Shown: in pieces, positions 45,096 through 54,425 of the stretch
Layout of the letters: every line of letters begins with the position of its first letter
How positions within the stretch are numbered: position 1 is the stretch's first letter
DNA from: JACKAQ01 sp965227145
GTDB taxonomy: Bacteria > Calditrichota > Calditrichia > RBG-13-44-9 > J075
Direction: 5' to 3'
DNA: 64,000 bases
Assembly: GCA_965227145.1 (NCBI GenBank)
Contig: OZ245730.1
Location: 2,108,001 to 2,172,000 of the forward strand
Notes under the pieces: model-generated
The model's database searches: none
What the model was told of the DNA's origin: nothing
The model's input: only the letters and a program-made list of their open reading frames with translations
Translations under genes and position numbers: made by a program

Positions 45096-48008
45096 TCATT
45101 TTTCCAGTGAAATTATTTTTTGCAGCGCCAGTTGCGGATCCATTTTTTGCAGATAATCCGATGATCGCGCCCGTTTATTTTCGACAAAGGGGCGTACCTG
45201 GAACAGCCATATTTTTCCATTATAAAAACCGAGTTCAACATCCAGCGCGCCGCTGTACGGTTGTCCGGCGCTGTCGCGCGCGCGATCGCGGATTTCGGTC
45301 GCAACGCCCCGAAGTTGTTGTAAATCAGCAGCTTGCAGCAACGATTGATTCAGCGCTGTGATCCCCTTTTTGGTGCCGCCGGATTCCGGCAACAGCGTGT
45401 ATCGCAATTCGCGGGCAGGGGAGAGGAGCTGATTATCGCCAGTGTGGCGCAGCAAATACGACTCCGCAGCCTGACCTTCGACCGCGCCGCCTGCTCCGCG
45501 ACTGAACGCGATGGTCACATCGCGGCTATCGTTGCTGGAAATTCCTGTGGTGATCAGCACGCCGGATGTGCGCACATTTACGGTCGGGATCACCAAAATG
45601 GATGGGTAAACATTTTCAGGATTAAGCAAATATTTTTGTCGCCAGCCGTAGCTGCGCTCGGTGTATGGCGATGCCCACACATCGCGGATCGCCTGAAAAA
45701 TCCGGTTCTCGTCGAGAACGTTGAAAACCGTCAGGTTTAATCCGGCGCCGGTAAATTCTTTCAAATCTTCCATATTTGTATCGCTGCGCAGAAAAACCGG
45801 CGTTTCGCCGATGGGTTTGCCAAAATTATCCTGAAATGCCTGCCGGACTTGCGCCTCAAATCCCGGTAAAAACGCGATGGTTTTGACAGCCTCGCGCAAT
45901 TGCGCCAAGCGTTCGAGAATGTTTTTTTCAACCATTTCATCTGATTTTCCGCTCCGGCGATCCAGTGCCGCGCGTTCAAAAGTGAGTTGCAAAAATTGCC
46001 AGTAGGTGATTGGTTTTCCCGGCATTTGCTGATCGAAATGTGCCCGGAATGCACCAAACGGAATCACAAAACCTTCCACAACCCGATCGGGAAACAGGTA
46101 TTTTAACTCACCGAGATTAGCGGCTTTCGGGCCGCAAAGTTTGCCGGAATCGCTGGCGCGCAAGTCGCGCAATTTAACCAGCGAGTTCCGCAAATCCAGC
46201 CGGTCTGTGGGCACGGCAACACGTTCGTCCGGGCGTTTGCTGACATCGAACAAAGCCTTTTCTTCAGCAGACATTTGGGCAGCCAGTTTTAGCGTAATTG
46301 CGCCGCGCGGCGAGACCGCGTAAAACACGGTTTGTCCGCTAAACGGCAGCAAATCCTGCAAATTTTGGGGCGAAAGCACCGCGTTCGGCACGCCTAAATT
46401 TCGCGCCAGCAGTTGCACATGCGAAACCAGATTCCCTTCGGAAACCGTGGCGATACCGGCAACCGGCGTCAGATCTGCCGGCGGTCGTTCGATGACGTAT
46501 ATTTTTTTCGGCGAAAACTCGATGCCATCCGGCGAGCCCTGCACAACTACCAATTCACCCATCGCATATCCCGGATTCAATCCCTGCATTTGTCCGGCAT
46601 TGGAAATGCCCAGCACCGCATTGGAAACGCCCGCAGCTTTTGCCGCAGCTTCCCGCAATTGTGCGACGCTGTTGCCCAACGGCAGCAAAATGGAGCCGCG
46701 CACACGGTCGTCGATAAATCCGTGGCTGAGTGGCTCAAATCCCGCGAAAGTGTTGACATCCGAAAGGTAATGCGTGCGGATCATCCCGACGCTCCATTCC
46801 AGCACCCGCCGGGCATCTTCGCTGAGTGACTGAAATTCGCCGAGCGTCATAAATTTGATTTCCGGCGATGCAGTCAACCGGTTGCGAATGGCGTCCCATT
46901 CCCACATTTCCAGATAGCCGCAACCGGCGGCGGCTTTTGCCAGTGCGTGCATCAGCGCGATTTCCTGCGCAAGATTTTTCGCGTGAAAATTGATGGCAGA
47001 TTGGAACAGCATCCGTTCCATTGTGAGGGATAAATTCAACATTTGGAAACGGGTTGTTGTCCGGGGAATTGCCGGCAGGGTTTGCCGGATGCGCAGCAGC
47101 AATTCGGAAACATCGCTGATAAACGGCAGCGTATTTCGCAAAGAATCGCTCAAGTTGCTGTATTGCATGATTTTCTGAATCTGCGATGCCACAGGAGAAT
47201 CCGGCGCCAAACGCGGAAGGTATGAATTGTGCAGCTTCAAATCCGCCGGTCGAAATGCGATTTCGAGATCGGCAATTAAATCGTTGAGAAATGTCAACAG
47301 GTTGGGTTTTAGCTTGTCGCGATGCTGATTCCGGAAATCTTTGACACGTTGCACATCGCCGGATTCCGGCTGCCCGTGCAGTTTGATTCGCAAATCCATG
47401 AATGCCGGAATGGAATCGCCGAGCACCAGCGACAGCGCGCGGATATTGTCCCACCGGTTGCCGCGGCTTTCGTGCGGCAAATCTTTTGCCCATTGCCGGA
47501 GCAGAAAAAATTGTTCGGCGATCATTTGGGTATCGGCAAGTTGTTTGGACAAAAATTGTGCGGACCACGCGGCTTCGTCCTCCGCCTGAATCGCACCGCG
47601 ATAATAGCGGGCGCGCCGCAAAATCCAGCCATCGTCGATGCGCGTTAAATATTGTTCAATCTGATATTGTTTGGCGCGGGAGAACAAATGTCCGGCGTCC
47701 AAAAACGCTTCGGCAGGCGTTCCGGCGAGAATTTGTCCGAGCCAGATCCCCCGTTCTTCAGCAATTTTTTGAACGATATTTTTGGGCAGCGCATGCTGAA
47801 TCGCACCGGGTTGATTGCAGCGTTCCTGCGGTGGCAGCACTCGCCCGTCCGGGCAAAACCAGCGAATCGCCTGATACGGTCCGCGAACATCCTTTTTGAA
47901 TTCGGCAATTAATCCGGTGATCGCCGCATCATCTACAGGTTGAGCAAAAACAACCAGTTGCAGCAACAACAAGTTGCAAATTAGCCCCAACATCGTAATA
48001 TATTTCAT
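45096..48008 (-). CDS. exported PEP synthase/glucan water dikinase-like protein
   Basis: The 970-residue protein begins with a Sec signal (MKYITMLGLICNLLLLQLVV, then FAQ). A helical region fills about 30-470. A phosphohistidine swivel domain follows with His530 in EGNLVSHVQLLARNLGVPNAV, then a PPDK_N ATP-grasp domain (about 615-940; GPKAANLGELKY, FLRSDTNMEDLKEFTGAGL, WLFQVRPF). The order His domain then ATP-grasp is that of glucan water dikinase, the reverse of PEP synthase. No PEP/pyruvate barrel is present. AAGGA at 48014-48020 supports 48008 or 48011; the longer reading to 48209 crosses a terminator. Periplasmic ATP use is unexplained. Confidence 0.82.
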   Translation of the reverse strand: MKYITMLGLICNLLLLQLVVFAQPVDDAAITGLIAEFKKDVRGPYQAIRWFCPDGRVLPPQERCNQPGAIQHALPKNIVQKIAEERGIWLGQILAGTPAEAFLDAGHLFSRAKQYQIEQYLTRIDDGWILRRARYYRGAIQAEDEAAWSAQFLSKQLADTQMIAEQFFLLRQWAKDLPHESRGNRWDNIRALSLVLGDSIPAFMDLRIKLHGQPESGDVQRVKDFRNQHRDKLKPNLLTFLNDLIADLEIAFRPADLKLHNSYLPRLAPDSPVASQIQKIMQYSNLSDSLRNTLPFISDVSELLLRIRQTLPAIPRTTTRFQMLNLSLTMERMLFQSAINFHAKNLAQEIALMHALAKAAAGCGYLEMWEWDAIRNRLTASPEIKFMTLGEFQSLSEDARRVLEWSVGMIRTHYLSDVNTFAGFEPLSHGFIDDRVRGSILLPLGNSVAQLREAAAKAAGVSNAVLGISNAGQMQGLNPGYAMGELVVVQGSPDGIEFSPKKIYVIERPPADLTPVAGIATVSEGNLVSHVQLLARNLGVPNAVLSPQNLQDLLPFSGQTVFYAVSPRGAITLKLAAQMSAEEKALFDVSKRPDERVAVPTDRLDLRNSLVKLRDLRASDSGKLCGPKAANLGELKYLFPDRVVEGFVIPFGAFRAHFDQQMPGKPITYWQFLQLTFERAALDRRSGKSDEMVEKNILERLAQLREAVKTIAFLPGFEAQVRQAFQDNFGKPIGETPVFLRSDTNMEDLKEFTGAGLNLTVFNVLDENRIFQAIRDVWASPYTERSYGWRQKYLLNPENVYPSILVIPTVNVRTSGVLITTGISSNDSRDVTIAFSRGAGGAVEGQAAESYLLRHTGDNQLLSPARELRYTLLPESGGTKKGITALNQSLLQAADLQQLRGVATEIRDRARDSAGQPYSGALDVELGFYNGKIWLFQVRPFVENKRARSSDYLQKMDPQLALQKIISLEK

Positions 48009-48108
48009 CATATTCCTTCTGATACAGTATTTAAAAAAATCACCCAAAGTTACAAAAAACAATGCTTTTGAGCAAGAAACACCGTCGATTAAGCGGATGT
48101 GGATGCAT

Positions 48109-48139
48109 AAAAAAAGCGCCAGCCAAAGCTGGCTGACGC
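48109..48139 (-). terminator. Rho-independent terminator of the subtilisin gene
   Basis: A 9-bp stem with one mismatch (48116-48124 with 48131-48138 on plus) followed on minus by a seven-T run. Confidence 0.85.
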
Positions 48140-48189
48140 AAAATAATTGGCGATGGATTTCCCAATGCCGAATAAATGTCGGTTCAAGT

Positions 48190-49170
48190 TCAGGCGGGTT
48201 GACGGACATCCGGGTCGATCAGTTCAACCGGGTTGATCAGCCCGAAACCGTATGCTTCGTCAAAACCTTCCGGACCGAGATCGATCGCGGTGCGTCGCAG
48301 ATGATCCACCAAATCTTTTTGATTGTTGATCGGCGTACTGCCGCCGAATTTTTTGTGTTTGGCCAGCATCAGCGCCACAACGCCGGCAACAAACGGTGTT
48401 GCCATCGAAGTGCCGCTCAGTCGTGCATAAGTTCTTGTGGGATATGTAGATAGGATCTGATCTCCGGGTGCGACGATATCCACTTCCGGACCACGTGAAG
48501 AAAAGCTGGAAATTTTGCGGCGGCGATCGATCGAGCCAACAGCGATCACTTCATCGTGTGCGGCGGGAAAATCAACTTTGTTGAATCCGTCGTTTCCGGC
48601 GGCGGCAATCACAAAAATCCCGGCGTCGATGGCTTTTTTGATTGCGCCGTGAATAAATTCATCGGGATATTGGCTGCCGAGGCTCATCGAAATAATGTCG
48701 GCTTCCTGCTCGATCGCCCATTCGATGCCCGAAGTTACCGAGCGGGACGAACCGGCGCCGTTATCGCCGAGCACTTTGCCGATCAGTAATCCGGCTTCCG
48801 GCGCAACGCCAACCACGCCCTGAGTATTTTTTCGAGCTGCAATAATCCCGGAAACGTGGGTGCCGTGACCCTGCATATCTGCGGGACCGGAAACGCTGCC
48901 GGAAAAATCTTTGCTGTCGATCACTGCGCCATCCAAATCCGAATGTGTGAAGTCAATGCCGGTATCCAGCACGGCAATTTTCATATTTTTGCCGGCAGTT
49001 AACCGCCACAGCGACGGAATATTGAGCATGGTGATGCCCCAATCCTGTATTTCCGATGTCGCTACAAAAACTTGTTCAATTTTACAGGGGGGCAACCGGT
49101 AAATCAGCTCATCGCGGTCAATTTGGCGTAGCTTGCTGCCGTATTCACGTGTCATTTTGGAATTGCTCAT
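48190..49170 (-). CDS. subtilisin-like serine protease without signal peptide
   Basis: The 326-residue S8 protease has the catalytic triad Asp69 (VLDTGID), His102 (GHGTHVSG) and Ser255 (LSGTSMATPF), with oxyanion Asn193. There is no signal peptide. The short N-terminal region with ELIYRLPP is placed like the inhibitory LIPY propeptide of intracellular subtilisins. It is therefore predicted to be a cytoplasmic, self-inhibited protease, with no trailing P-domain. A separate unit with its own terminator. Confidence 0.9.
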   Translation of the reverse strand: MSNSKMTREYGSKLRQIDRDELIYRLPPCKIEQVFVATSEIQDWGITMLNIPSLWRLTAGKNMKIAVLDTGIDFTHSDLDGAVIDSKDFSGSVSGPADMQGHGTHVSGIIAARKNTQGVVGVAPEAGLLIGKVLGDNGAGSSRSVTSGIEWAIEQEADIISMSLGSQYPDEFIHGAIKKAIDAGIFVIAAAGNDGFNKVDFPAAHDEVIAVGSIDRRRKISSFSSRGPEVDIVAPGDQILSTYPTRTYARLSGTSMATPFVAGVVALMLAKHKKFGGSTPINNQKDLVDHLRRTAIDLGPEGFDEAYGFGLINPVELIDPDVRQPA

Positions 49171-49364
49171 TGGTTCTCCCGGTAGTTACGAAATGTGTGT
49201 TTTATTTTTGATCCGGTTAAATAAACTGAATTGGTGCAGAAAACTGTGACCGAATACACATTTACCTTTGGAATTGGCAGTAATTGATGAAGAAAAAAGT
49301 AAAAAGTAAAAAGGGTGGTTGGGAATTTTCTTTACCTTTAACCTTTCTCTTTCGGAATACAGAA
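49171..49364. repeat. spacer with purine/pyrimidine inverted low-complexity stretch
   Basis: At 49287-49352 an AAAAAGTAAAAAGT stretch is followed by CTTTACCTTTAACCTTTCT. The two halves are roughly complementary. It lies just past the radA stop and could fold as a hairpin. No gene. Confidence 0.45.
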
Positions 49365-50732
49365 TCAGGATTCCGCTCCCGGCAACAGCAATTCATTCAC
49401 TCGCCGCACCGGCGAAAGCATCAGCGAAAATTTTTTGCGGATGCCTGCATCCGGCAGACTGGCGACCGGCAGATAGCTTTGCCGGAATCCGAGTTTCTGG
49501 GCTTCGCCGAGCCGCTGTTCCATGAACGAAACCGGACGCACTTCGCCGCCCAACCCAAGCTCGCCGATGTAAACCGCGTCATTCTCCAACGGACGTTCCA
49601 GCCGGCTGGAATAGAGCGCCGCCGCAACGCCGAGATCAATTCCCGGATCTTCGATGCGCAGACCGCCGGCAACTTTTACAAATACATCGTGAATGCCGAA
49701 ACTCAACCGGCAATATTTTTCGAGAATCGCCAGTATCAGCGAGAGGCGCCGGTGATCGAATCCGCTGACGGTTCGCTGCGGCGTGCCGTAGTTTGAACGG
49801 CTCACCAACGCCTGCACTTCCACCATCAGCGGACGGCTGCCTTCGTAACTGCAAACGATGCTGCTGCCGGCCATCGGCTGTTCGTGCACATTCAAAAATA
49901 ATCCGGAAACGTTGCTAACTTCCCGTAATCCATCGTTTCGCATTTCGAAAACGCCCAGTTCGTTGGCAGCGCCGAAGCGGTTTTTGACCGCCCGGATAAT
50001 GCGATGCTGTTGGGTGTTCCCTTCAAAATAAATGACCACATCCACCAAATGTTCCAGAATTTTCGGTCCGGCGACCGATCCGTCTTTGGTGACATGCCCG
50101 ATCAAAAACAATGTAAACGGTTGCTCTTTGGCGAGCTTGAACAATCGCGATGCGCAATCACGAACCTGCCCGACGTTGCCGGGTGCACCGCTCAAATCGC
50201 TGTTATACAATGCCTGGATGGAATCGGCGACGACCACATCCGGCTGCTCTTTTTCGATATGGTGCAGAATTGCTTCGATATTTGTTTCGGAAACCGCCAG
50301 CATATCGTTGGAAGGAATGGGCAATCGATTGGCGCGATTTTTCAACTGTTGCAGCGATTCTTCGCCGCTGACGTAAACCGTTTTGTGCCCGCTTTGCTGC
50401 AGTTTGAGCAGCGTTTGCAACATTAGTGTCGATTTGCCGATGCCCGGCTCACCGGCCAATAAAATTACAGATGCCGGAAAAATCCCCCCGCCGAGCACGC
50501 GATCAAACTCCGCGCTGCCGGTTGGCAGTCGCTTTTGCGAATCCGCTTCGGAAACTTCGGACAATTTCACCAGCTTCGATTTCGGGGCAAAATTACTGCG
50601 CACGGCGGATTGCGGTTCGATCACTTCCTCGACAAAGGTGTTCCAGCCGCCGCAATCGCCGCATTTTCCCATCCATTTGCTGGTTTGATAACCGCATTCC
50701 ATGCACACATATGTGGTTTTCGCTTTCGCCAT
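49365..50732 (-). CDS. radA: DNA repair protein RadA
   Basis: The 455-residue Sms/RadA has a four-Cys zinc finger (CMECGYQTSKWMGKCGDCGGW), RecA-type core with Walker A GEPGIGKST and the RadA-specific VKNRFG motif, and a C-terminal Lon-like domain (GGLRIEDPGIDLGVAAALYSS). It helps branch migration and processing of recombination intermediates. An ATG at 50732 with an AAAGG site is preferred over the ATG at 50750. Confidence 0.96.
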   Translation of the reverse strand: MAKAKTTYVCMECGYQTSKWMGKCGDCGGWNTFVEEVIEPQSAVRSNFAPKSKLVKLSEVSEADSQKRLPTGSAEFDRVLGGGIFPASVILLAGEPGIGKSTLMLQTLLKLQQSGHKTVYVSGEESLQQLKNRANRLPIPSNDMLAVSETNIEAILHHIEKEQPDVVVADSIQALYNSDLSGAPGNVGQVRDCASRLFKLAKEQPFTLFLIGHVTKDGSVAGPKILEHLVDVVIYFEGNTQQHRIIRAVKNRFGAANELGVFEMRNDGLREVSNVSGLFLNVHEQPMAGSSIVCSYEGSRPLMVEVQALVSRSNYGTPQRTVSGFDHRRLSLILAILEKYCRLSFGIHDVFVKVAGGLRIEDPGIDLGVAAALYSSRLERPLENDAVYIGELGLGGEVRPVSFMEQRLGEAQKLGFRQSYLPVASLPDAGIRKKFSLMLSPVRRVNELLLPGAES

Positions 50733-50970
50733 CAGTGAACCTTTGTTCATTTGTTTTCACAAAATATAGGTGAGAATTGTGATTTGTGCAAAGCGCTTTT
50801 GATTTTTTGGGGGATATTTTTACGGAATTGATTATATTTGGCGTAAGTTTATGGATTTTGAATAGTTATCCGCGAATCGCGGTGCGAAAAGTTAATGAAG
50901 ATCAAAATAAATTATCTTTGCGCACTTTACGCCATTGCGGCAATTTTTTTAAAAAAAGTAATGTAACATT

Positions 50971-51735
50971 ATGAAAAACTGGAACTTGGAAAACAGGAAA
51001 GCGATCGTCACCGGCGGCACAAAAGGCATCGGACGGGCGATTGCGGAAGAATTGGCGCGACTCGGCGCAGAGGTGCTCATCGTTGCCCGCGATGAAGAAA
51101 CACTCGGTGAAACCATCGATAATTGGCAAAATAACGGGCTGGATGTCGATGGCGTTGTTGCCGATGTCAGCGATGCGGAGGATCGCGAAACGATCATCAA
51201 CGTGGCGCGGGAATCGTGGGGAAAACTGGATATTCTGGTGAACAACGTGGGCACAAATATCCGCAAATCAGCGCTAAATTACAGCGAGCAGGAAATTCAG
51301 CATATTTTCCAAACCAACCTGTTTTCGGCGCTGAGCATCAGCCAATTGGCGCATCCGCTGCTCAAATCCGGCGAAAACAGCAGCATCGTGAATGTCGGTT
51401 CCGTGGCGGGATTGCTGCACATCCGTTCCGGCGTTATTTACGGAATGACCAAAGCCGCGATGACTCAAATGACCAAGAATCTGGCGGTGGAATGGGCGAA
51501 AGATAACATCCGGGTGAACTGCATTGCACCGTGGTATATTCGCACACCGCTGGCGGAGCAGGTGCTGCAAAACGAACTTTATCACAACGCTGTGGTGCGC
51601 CGTACGCCCATGGGCAGAATCGGCGAGCCGGAAGAAATAGCGGGACTTGCGGCATTTCTGTGCATGCCGCTTGCGTCATATATCACCGGTCAGTGCATCG
51701 CGGTGGATGGCGGATTTACGATAAATGGATTCTGA
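50971..51735 (+). CDS. SDR family oxidoreductase (tropinone reductase-like)
   Basis: The 254-residue classical SDR has cofactor motif VTGGTKGIG, LVNNVGTN, catalytic Ser in VNVGSVAG and YGMTK, and the closing GQCIAVDGGFTI. A basic Arg after the second strand (IVARDEE) suggests NADP(H). The tropinone-reductase-like subgroup acts on varied ketones, so the substrate is open. Confidence 0.92.
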   Translation: MKNWNLENRKAIVTGGTKGIGRAIAEELARLGAEVLIVARDEETLGETIDNWQNNGLDVDGVVADVSDAEDRETIINVARESWGKLDILVNNVGTNIRKSALNYSEQEIQHIFQTNLFSALSISQLAHPLLKSGENSSIVNVGSVAGLLHIRSGVIYGMTKAAMTQMTKNLAVEWAKDNIRVNCIAPWYIRTPLAEQVLQNELYHNAVVRRTPMGRIGEPEEIAGLAAFLCMPLASYITGQCIAVDGGFTINGF

Positions 51736-51741
51736 TGGGAA

Positions 51742-51831
51742 AAGGATAAGTGATAAAGGATAAAAAAAGGAAAAAGTTTAAAGGGAAAAGGTAAAATTTG
51801 TATTCGAATTTATCCTTAATACTTTATCCTT
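51742..51831. repeat. imperfect 23-bp inverted repeat, low complexity
   Basis: A 23-bp arm at 51742-51764 (AAGGATAA-type words) is about 80 percent complementary to 51809-51831, with a purine-rich loop. It fills the SDR-HAD gap and may fold in the mRNA. Confidence 0.7.
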
Positions 51832-51840
51832 GGGCAACTT

Positions 51841-52509
51841 ATGATTGAAGCAGTTATTTTTGACATGGACGGGTTGATGATCGATTCCGAGCCGTTTTGG
51901 CGGGAATCGGAACCGGTGGTGCTGAACGCAGTTGGTGTGCCGATGACCGCGGACGATGCGTTCGAAACCACCGGATTGCGCATCGATGAAGTGGTGAAAT
52001 ATTGGCACCGCAAATATCCCTGGGATTTGCAGAAACACACCGTCGCCGATTTAAGCGATGCGATTGTTGACGAGGTGATCGCCAGGGTCAACCGATTTGG
52101 CAAACCGTTGCCGGGACTTCAGCAAATTATTGATTTTTTTAGAGATAGGCACATACCGCTGGCGCTGGCGTCATCGTCGCCAGAGCGATTGATTTTTGCA
52201 ATTCTGGAAAAACTGGAACTGCGAAACGATTTCCCGGTGATCCATTCCGCCGAGCACGAAGCCTACGGTAAACCGCATCCCGCCGTATTTTTGCACACCG
52301 CAAATTTGCTGAACGTGACGCCGGAACACTGCCTCGTTTTGGAGGATTCGCTCAACGGGGTCATCGCTGCAAAAGCAGCGAAAATGCGCTGCATCGCCGT
52401 GCCGGAAGCGCATTTTCAAAAAGATATTCGCTTTTCAATTGCGGACAAACAATTGCCGTCGCTGGAAGCATTCAACGAAACCATTTGGCGACAATTTAAT
52501 AACGGTTAA
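51841..52509 (+). CDS. hxpB: HAD phosphatase, HxpB-like hexitol/2-deoxyhexose phosphatase
   Basis: The 222-residue HAD subfamily IA protein has motif I DMDGLMIDSEP, motif II LASSSPERL, motif III K in GKPHPAVF and motif IV VLEDSLNGVIAAKAA. The sequence around motif I and the 'LPLALASSS' type segment match YniC/HxpB, which dephosphorylates hexitol phosphates and 2-deoxyglucose 6-phosphate. The M61 peptidase follows 12 bp later. Confidence 0.85.
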   Translation: MIEAVIFDMDGLMIDSEPFWRESEPVVLNAVGVPMTADDAFETTGLRIDEVVKYWHRKYPWDLQKHTVADLSDAIVDEVIARVNRFGKPLPGLQQIIDFFRDRHIPLALASSSPERLIFAILEKLELRNDFPVIHSAEHEAYGKPHPAVFLHTANLLNVTPEHCLVLEDSLNGVIAAKAAKMRCIAVPEAHFQKDIRFSIADKQLPSLEAFNETIWRQFNNG

Positions 52510-52521
52510 CGAGGAACAGTT

Positions 52522-54333
52522 TTGGGTAGATTCAACAGGTCTTTTTTTCGATGGGTTGTTCAGTTTAATGTTCTGTTTTTATTGATGATAAACATTGCTT
52601 CACCGGCGCAGGAATTGCCGCGAATCCGCTATCACATCGGCTGGGATCAGCCGAATTTGCGGTTTTACGACGTCACGGTGACGATCGAAAATCCCGACCA
52701 ACCGGTTACGCAACTGCGCATTCCCAACTGGCGTCCGGGGCGATACATGATCCAGAATTTTGCGCAAAACGTTGTGGAATTTCGGGCGGAAAATGAAAGC
52801 AGTAAACCGCTGTCTTTCGCCAAAATAGACAAAGATACCTGGGAAATTGCCAGCGGGAATTCGCAACAACTGGTCGCGAAATACCGCTTTTACGCCAACG
52901 AGCTGGACGCTGGAAATACCTATCTGGATGACACCGAAGCATATATTAATCCAGCTACAATTTTGATGTATCTGCCGGGAAAAGAGTTGTTGCCGGTGGC
53001 GCTATCTGTCCAAGTACCACAGGATTGGGCGATTGCTACCGCGCTGGATTTTGATGAAACGCTGCGCGCGTATCCCGCTGAAAATTATCACGAGCTGGCG
53101 GATAATCCGCTGATCATCAGCGCAACAATGGACAAGCTGGTATTTTCCCATCAGGATGTGCGATATGATGTGGCGATCGTCGGCAACGCCAATTACAACG
53201 CCGAAAGAATGCGCGATGACCTCAAAAAGATGGTCGCGGAACAGGTCAAAATTTTCGGTGCTGCGCCGTTCAAACGCTATGTGTTTCTCTATCATTTTGT
53301 GGATTATCGTATGGGGCACGGCGTTGAGCACAAAAACAGCACGTCAATTGTCGTCGGGCCAACCGATTTTTCCGATGAATCGACCTACAGCCGCTGGCTG
53401 TCATATACAGCGCACGAATTTTTTCACGCGTGGAATGTGGAACGCATTCGTCCGGAGGGCATTTTTTACCCCGATTATTCGCAACCGAATTACACACAAT
53501 TGATGTGGTGGTTTGAGGGCGTGACTAGCTATTACGAAGGCATCACGCTGACGCGTATCGGCTATTATCCGCTATTTCGTTATTTGGGGAGAATGGCAAA
53601 TTCGATAACCTCGTTAGAAAACAACGTCGGAAACCGGATCACCAGCGCAGCGCAAGCCAGTTTTGACGATTGGGCAAAAGCATTCGGCGCACCGCCGGGA
53701 ACCAATATTTCATTCTACCAAAAGGGTGAAATTTTGGGATTTTTGCTCGATCTGGACATCCGTAAACGCACAGATAACGAACAATCGCTGGATGATGTGA
53801 TGCGTCTGTTGTGGAAAAAATACGGCAGCCAACAGCGTGGCGTGCCGGAAAACGGCATCCAAACAGCGATCGAGGCAGTTGTCGGCAGCAGTTTCGCGGA
53901 TTTTTTTGAACGATATGTTTCGGGTACCGAAACGCCGGATTACGGCAAATATTTGTCCGTCGCCGGATTGGAAATTGTGGAAATTGACGGCGATTCCAGC
54001 CAGCCGGATTTGGGTGTGCGGCTTTCCGGGGATGAGCGCGAAACGCGGATTCGCTCCGTTCGACCGGATTCTCCGGCGGCAAAAGGCGGATTGGCGATTG
54101 ACGACATTTTGCTGGCCATCAACGGGCAGCGCATTCATTCGGAAAATTATCAGCGGATTATGAACCGGTTTCAGCCGGATGAACGCATTCGCGTGTCGGT
54201 TTTCCGGCGCAATCAGCTGCGGGAGTTTGAGGTGCAACTATCGCCAAATCCTGCAAAACGGTGGGTTATCCGCGAAAATCCGAATGCGACTTCCGCGCAA
54301 AAAGCAGTGCTCAACAGCTGGTTGAATCAGTAA
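52522..54333 (+). CDS. M61 glycyl aminopeptidase-like metalloprotease with PDZ domain
   Basis: The 603-residue exported peptidase has a signal peptide and an N-terminal beta domain (about 35-170). A gluzincin catalytic domain follows with HEFFH (His298, Glu299, His302), then NVERIRP, GHGVEHKNS and WWFEGVTSYYEG (the Glu ligand). A C-terminal PDZ domain covers about 480-575 (IRSVRPDSPAAKGGLAIDDILLAINGQ). The start is TTG at 52522 with GAGGAAC at 52511-52517. M61 peptidases of this layout cleave short peptides in the periplasm. Confidence 0.92.
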   Translation: MGRFNRSFFRWVVQFNVLFLLMINIASPAQELPRIRYHIGWDQPNLRFYDVTVTIENPDQPVTQLRIPNWRPGRYMIQNFAQNVVEFRAENESSKPLSFAKIDKDTWEIASGNSQQLVAKYRFYANELDAGNTYLDDTEAYINPATILMYLPGKELLPVALSVQVPQDWAIATALDFDETLRAYPAENYHELADNPLIISATMDKLVFSHQDVRYDVAIVGNANYNAERMRDDLKKMVAEQVKIFGAAPFKRYVFLYHFVDYRMGHGVEHKNSTSIVVGPTDFSDESTYSRWLSYTAHEFFHAWNVERIRPEGIFYPDYSQPNYTQLMWWFEGVTSYYEGITLTRIGYYPLFRYLGRMANSITSLENNVGNRITSAAQASFDDWAKAFGAPPGTNISFYQKGEILGFLLDLDIRKRTDNEQSLDDVMRLLWKKYGSQQRGVPENGIQTAIEAVVGSSFADFFERYVSGTETPDYGKYLSVAGLEIVEIDGDSSQPDLGVRLSGDERETRIRSVRPDSPAAKGGLAIDDILLAINGQRIHSENYQRIMNRFQPDERIRVSVFRRNQLREFEVQLSPNPAKRWVIRENPNATSAQKAVLNSWLNQ

Positions 54334-54425
54334 CAGGACGTTTTGGCGACGCTCAGCATATCGCAAGCGAAATCACCAAATTCCAGCATCCAGAACTTGT
54401 GCTGAGAGTAGCCGAAGCATCCAGA

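Noticed and set aside
48012..48209. Longer start for the dikinase-like protein
   Set aside because: It would run through the terminator of the upstream protease gene, and the signal peptide starts cleanly at 48008/48011.
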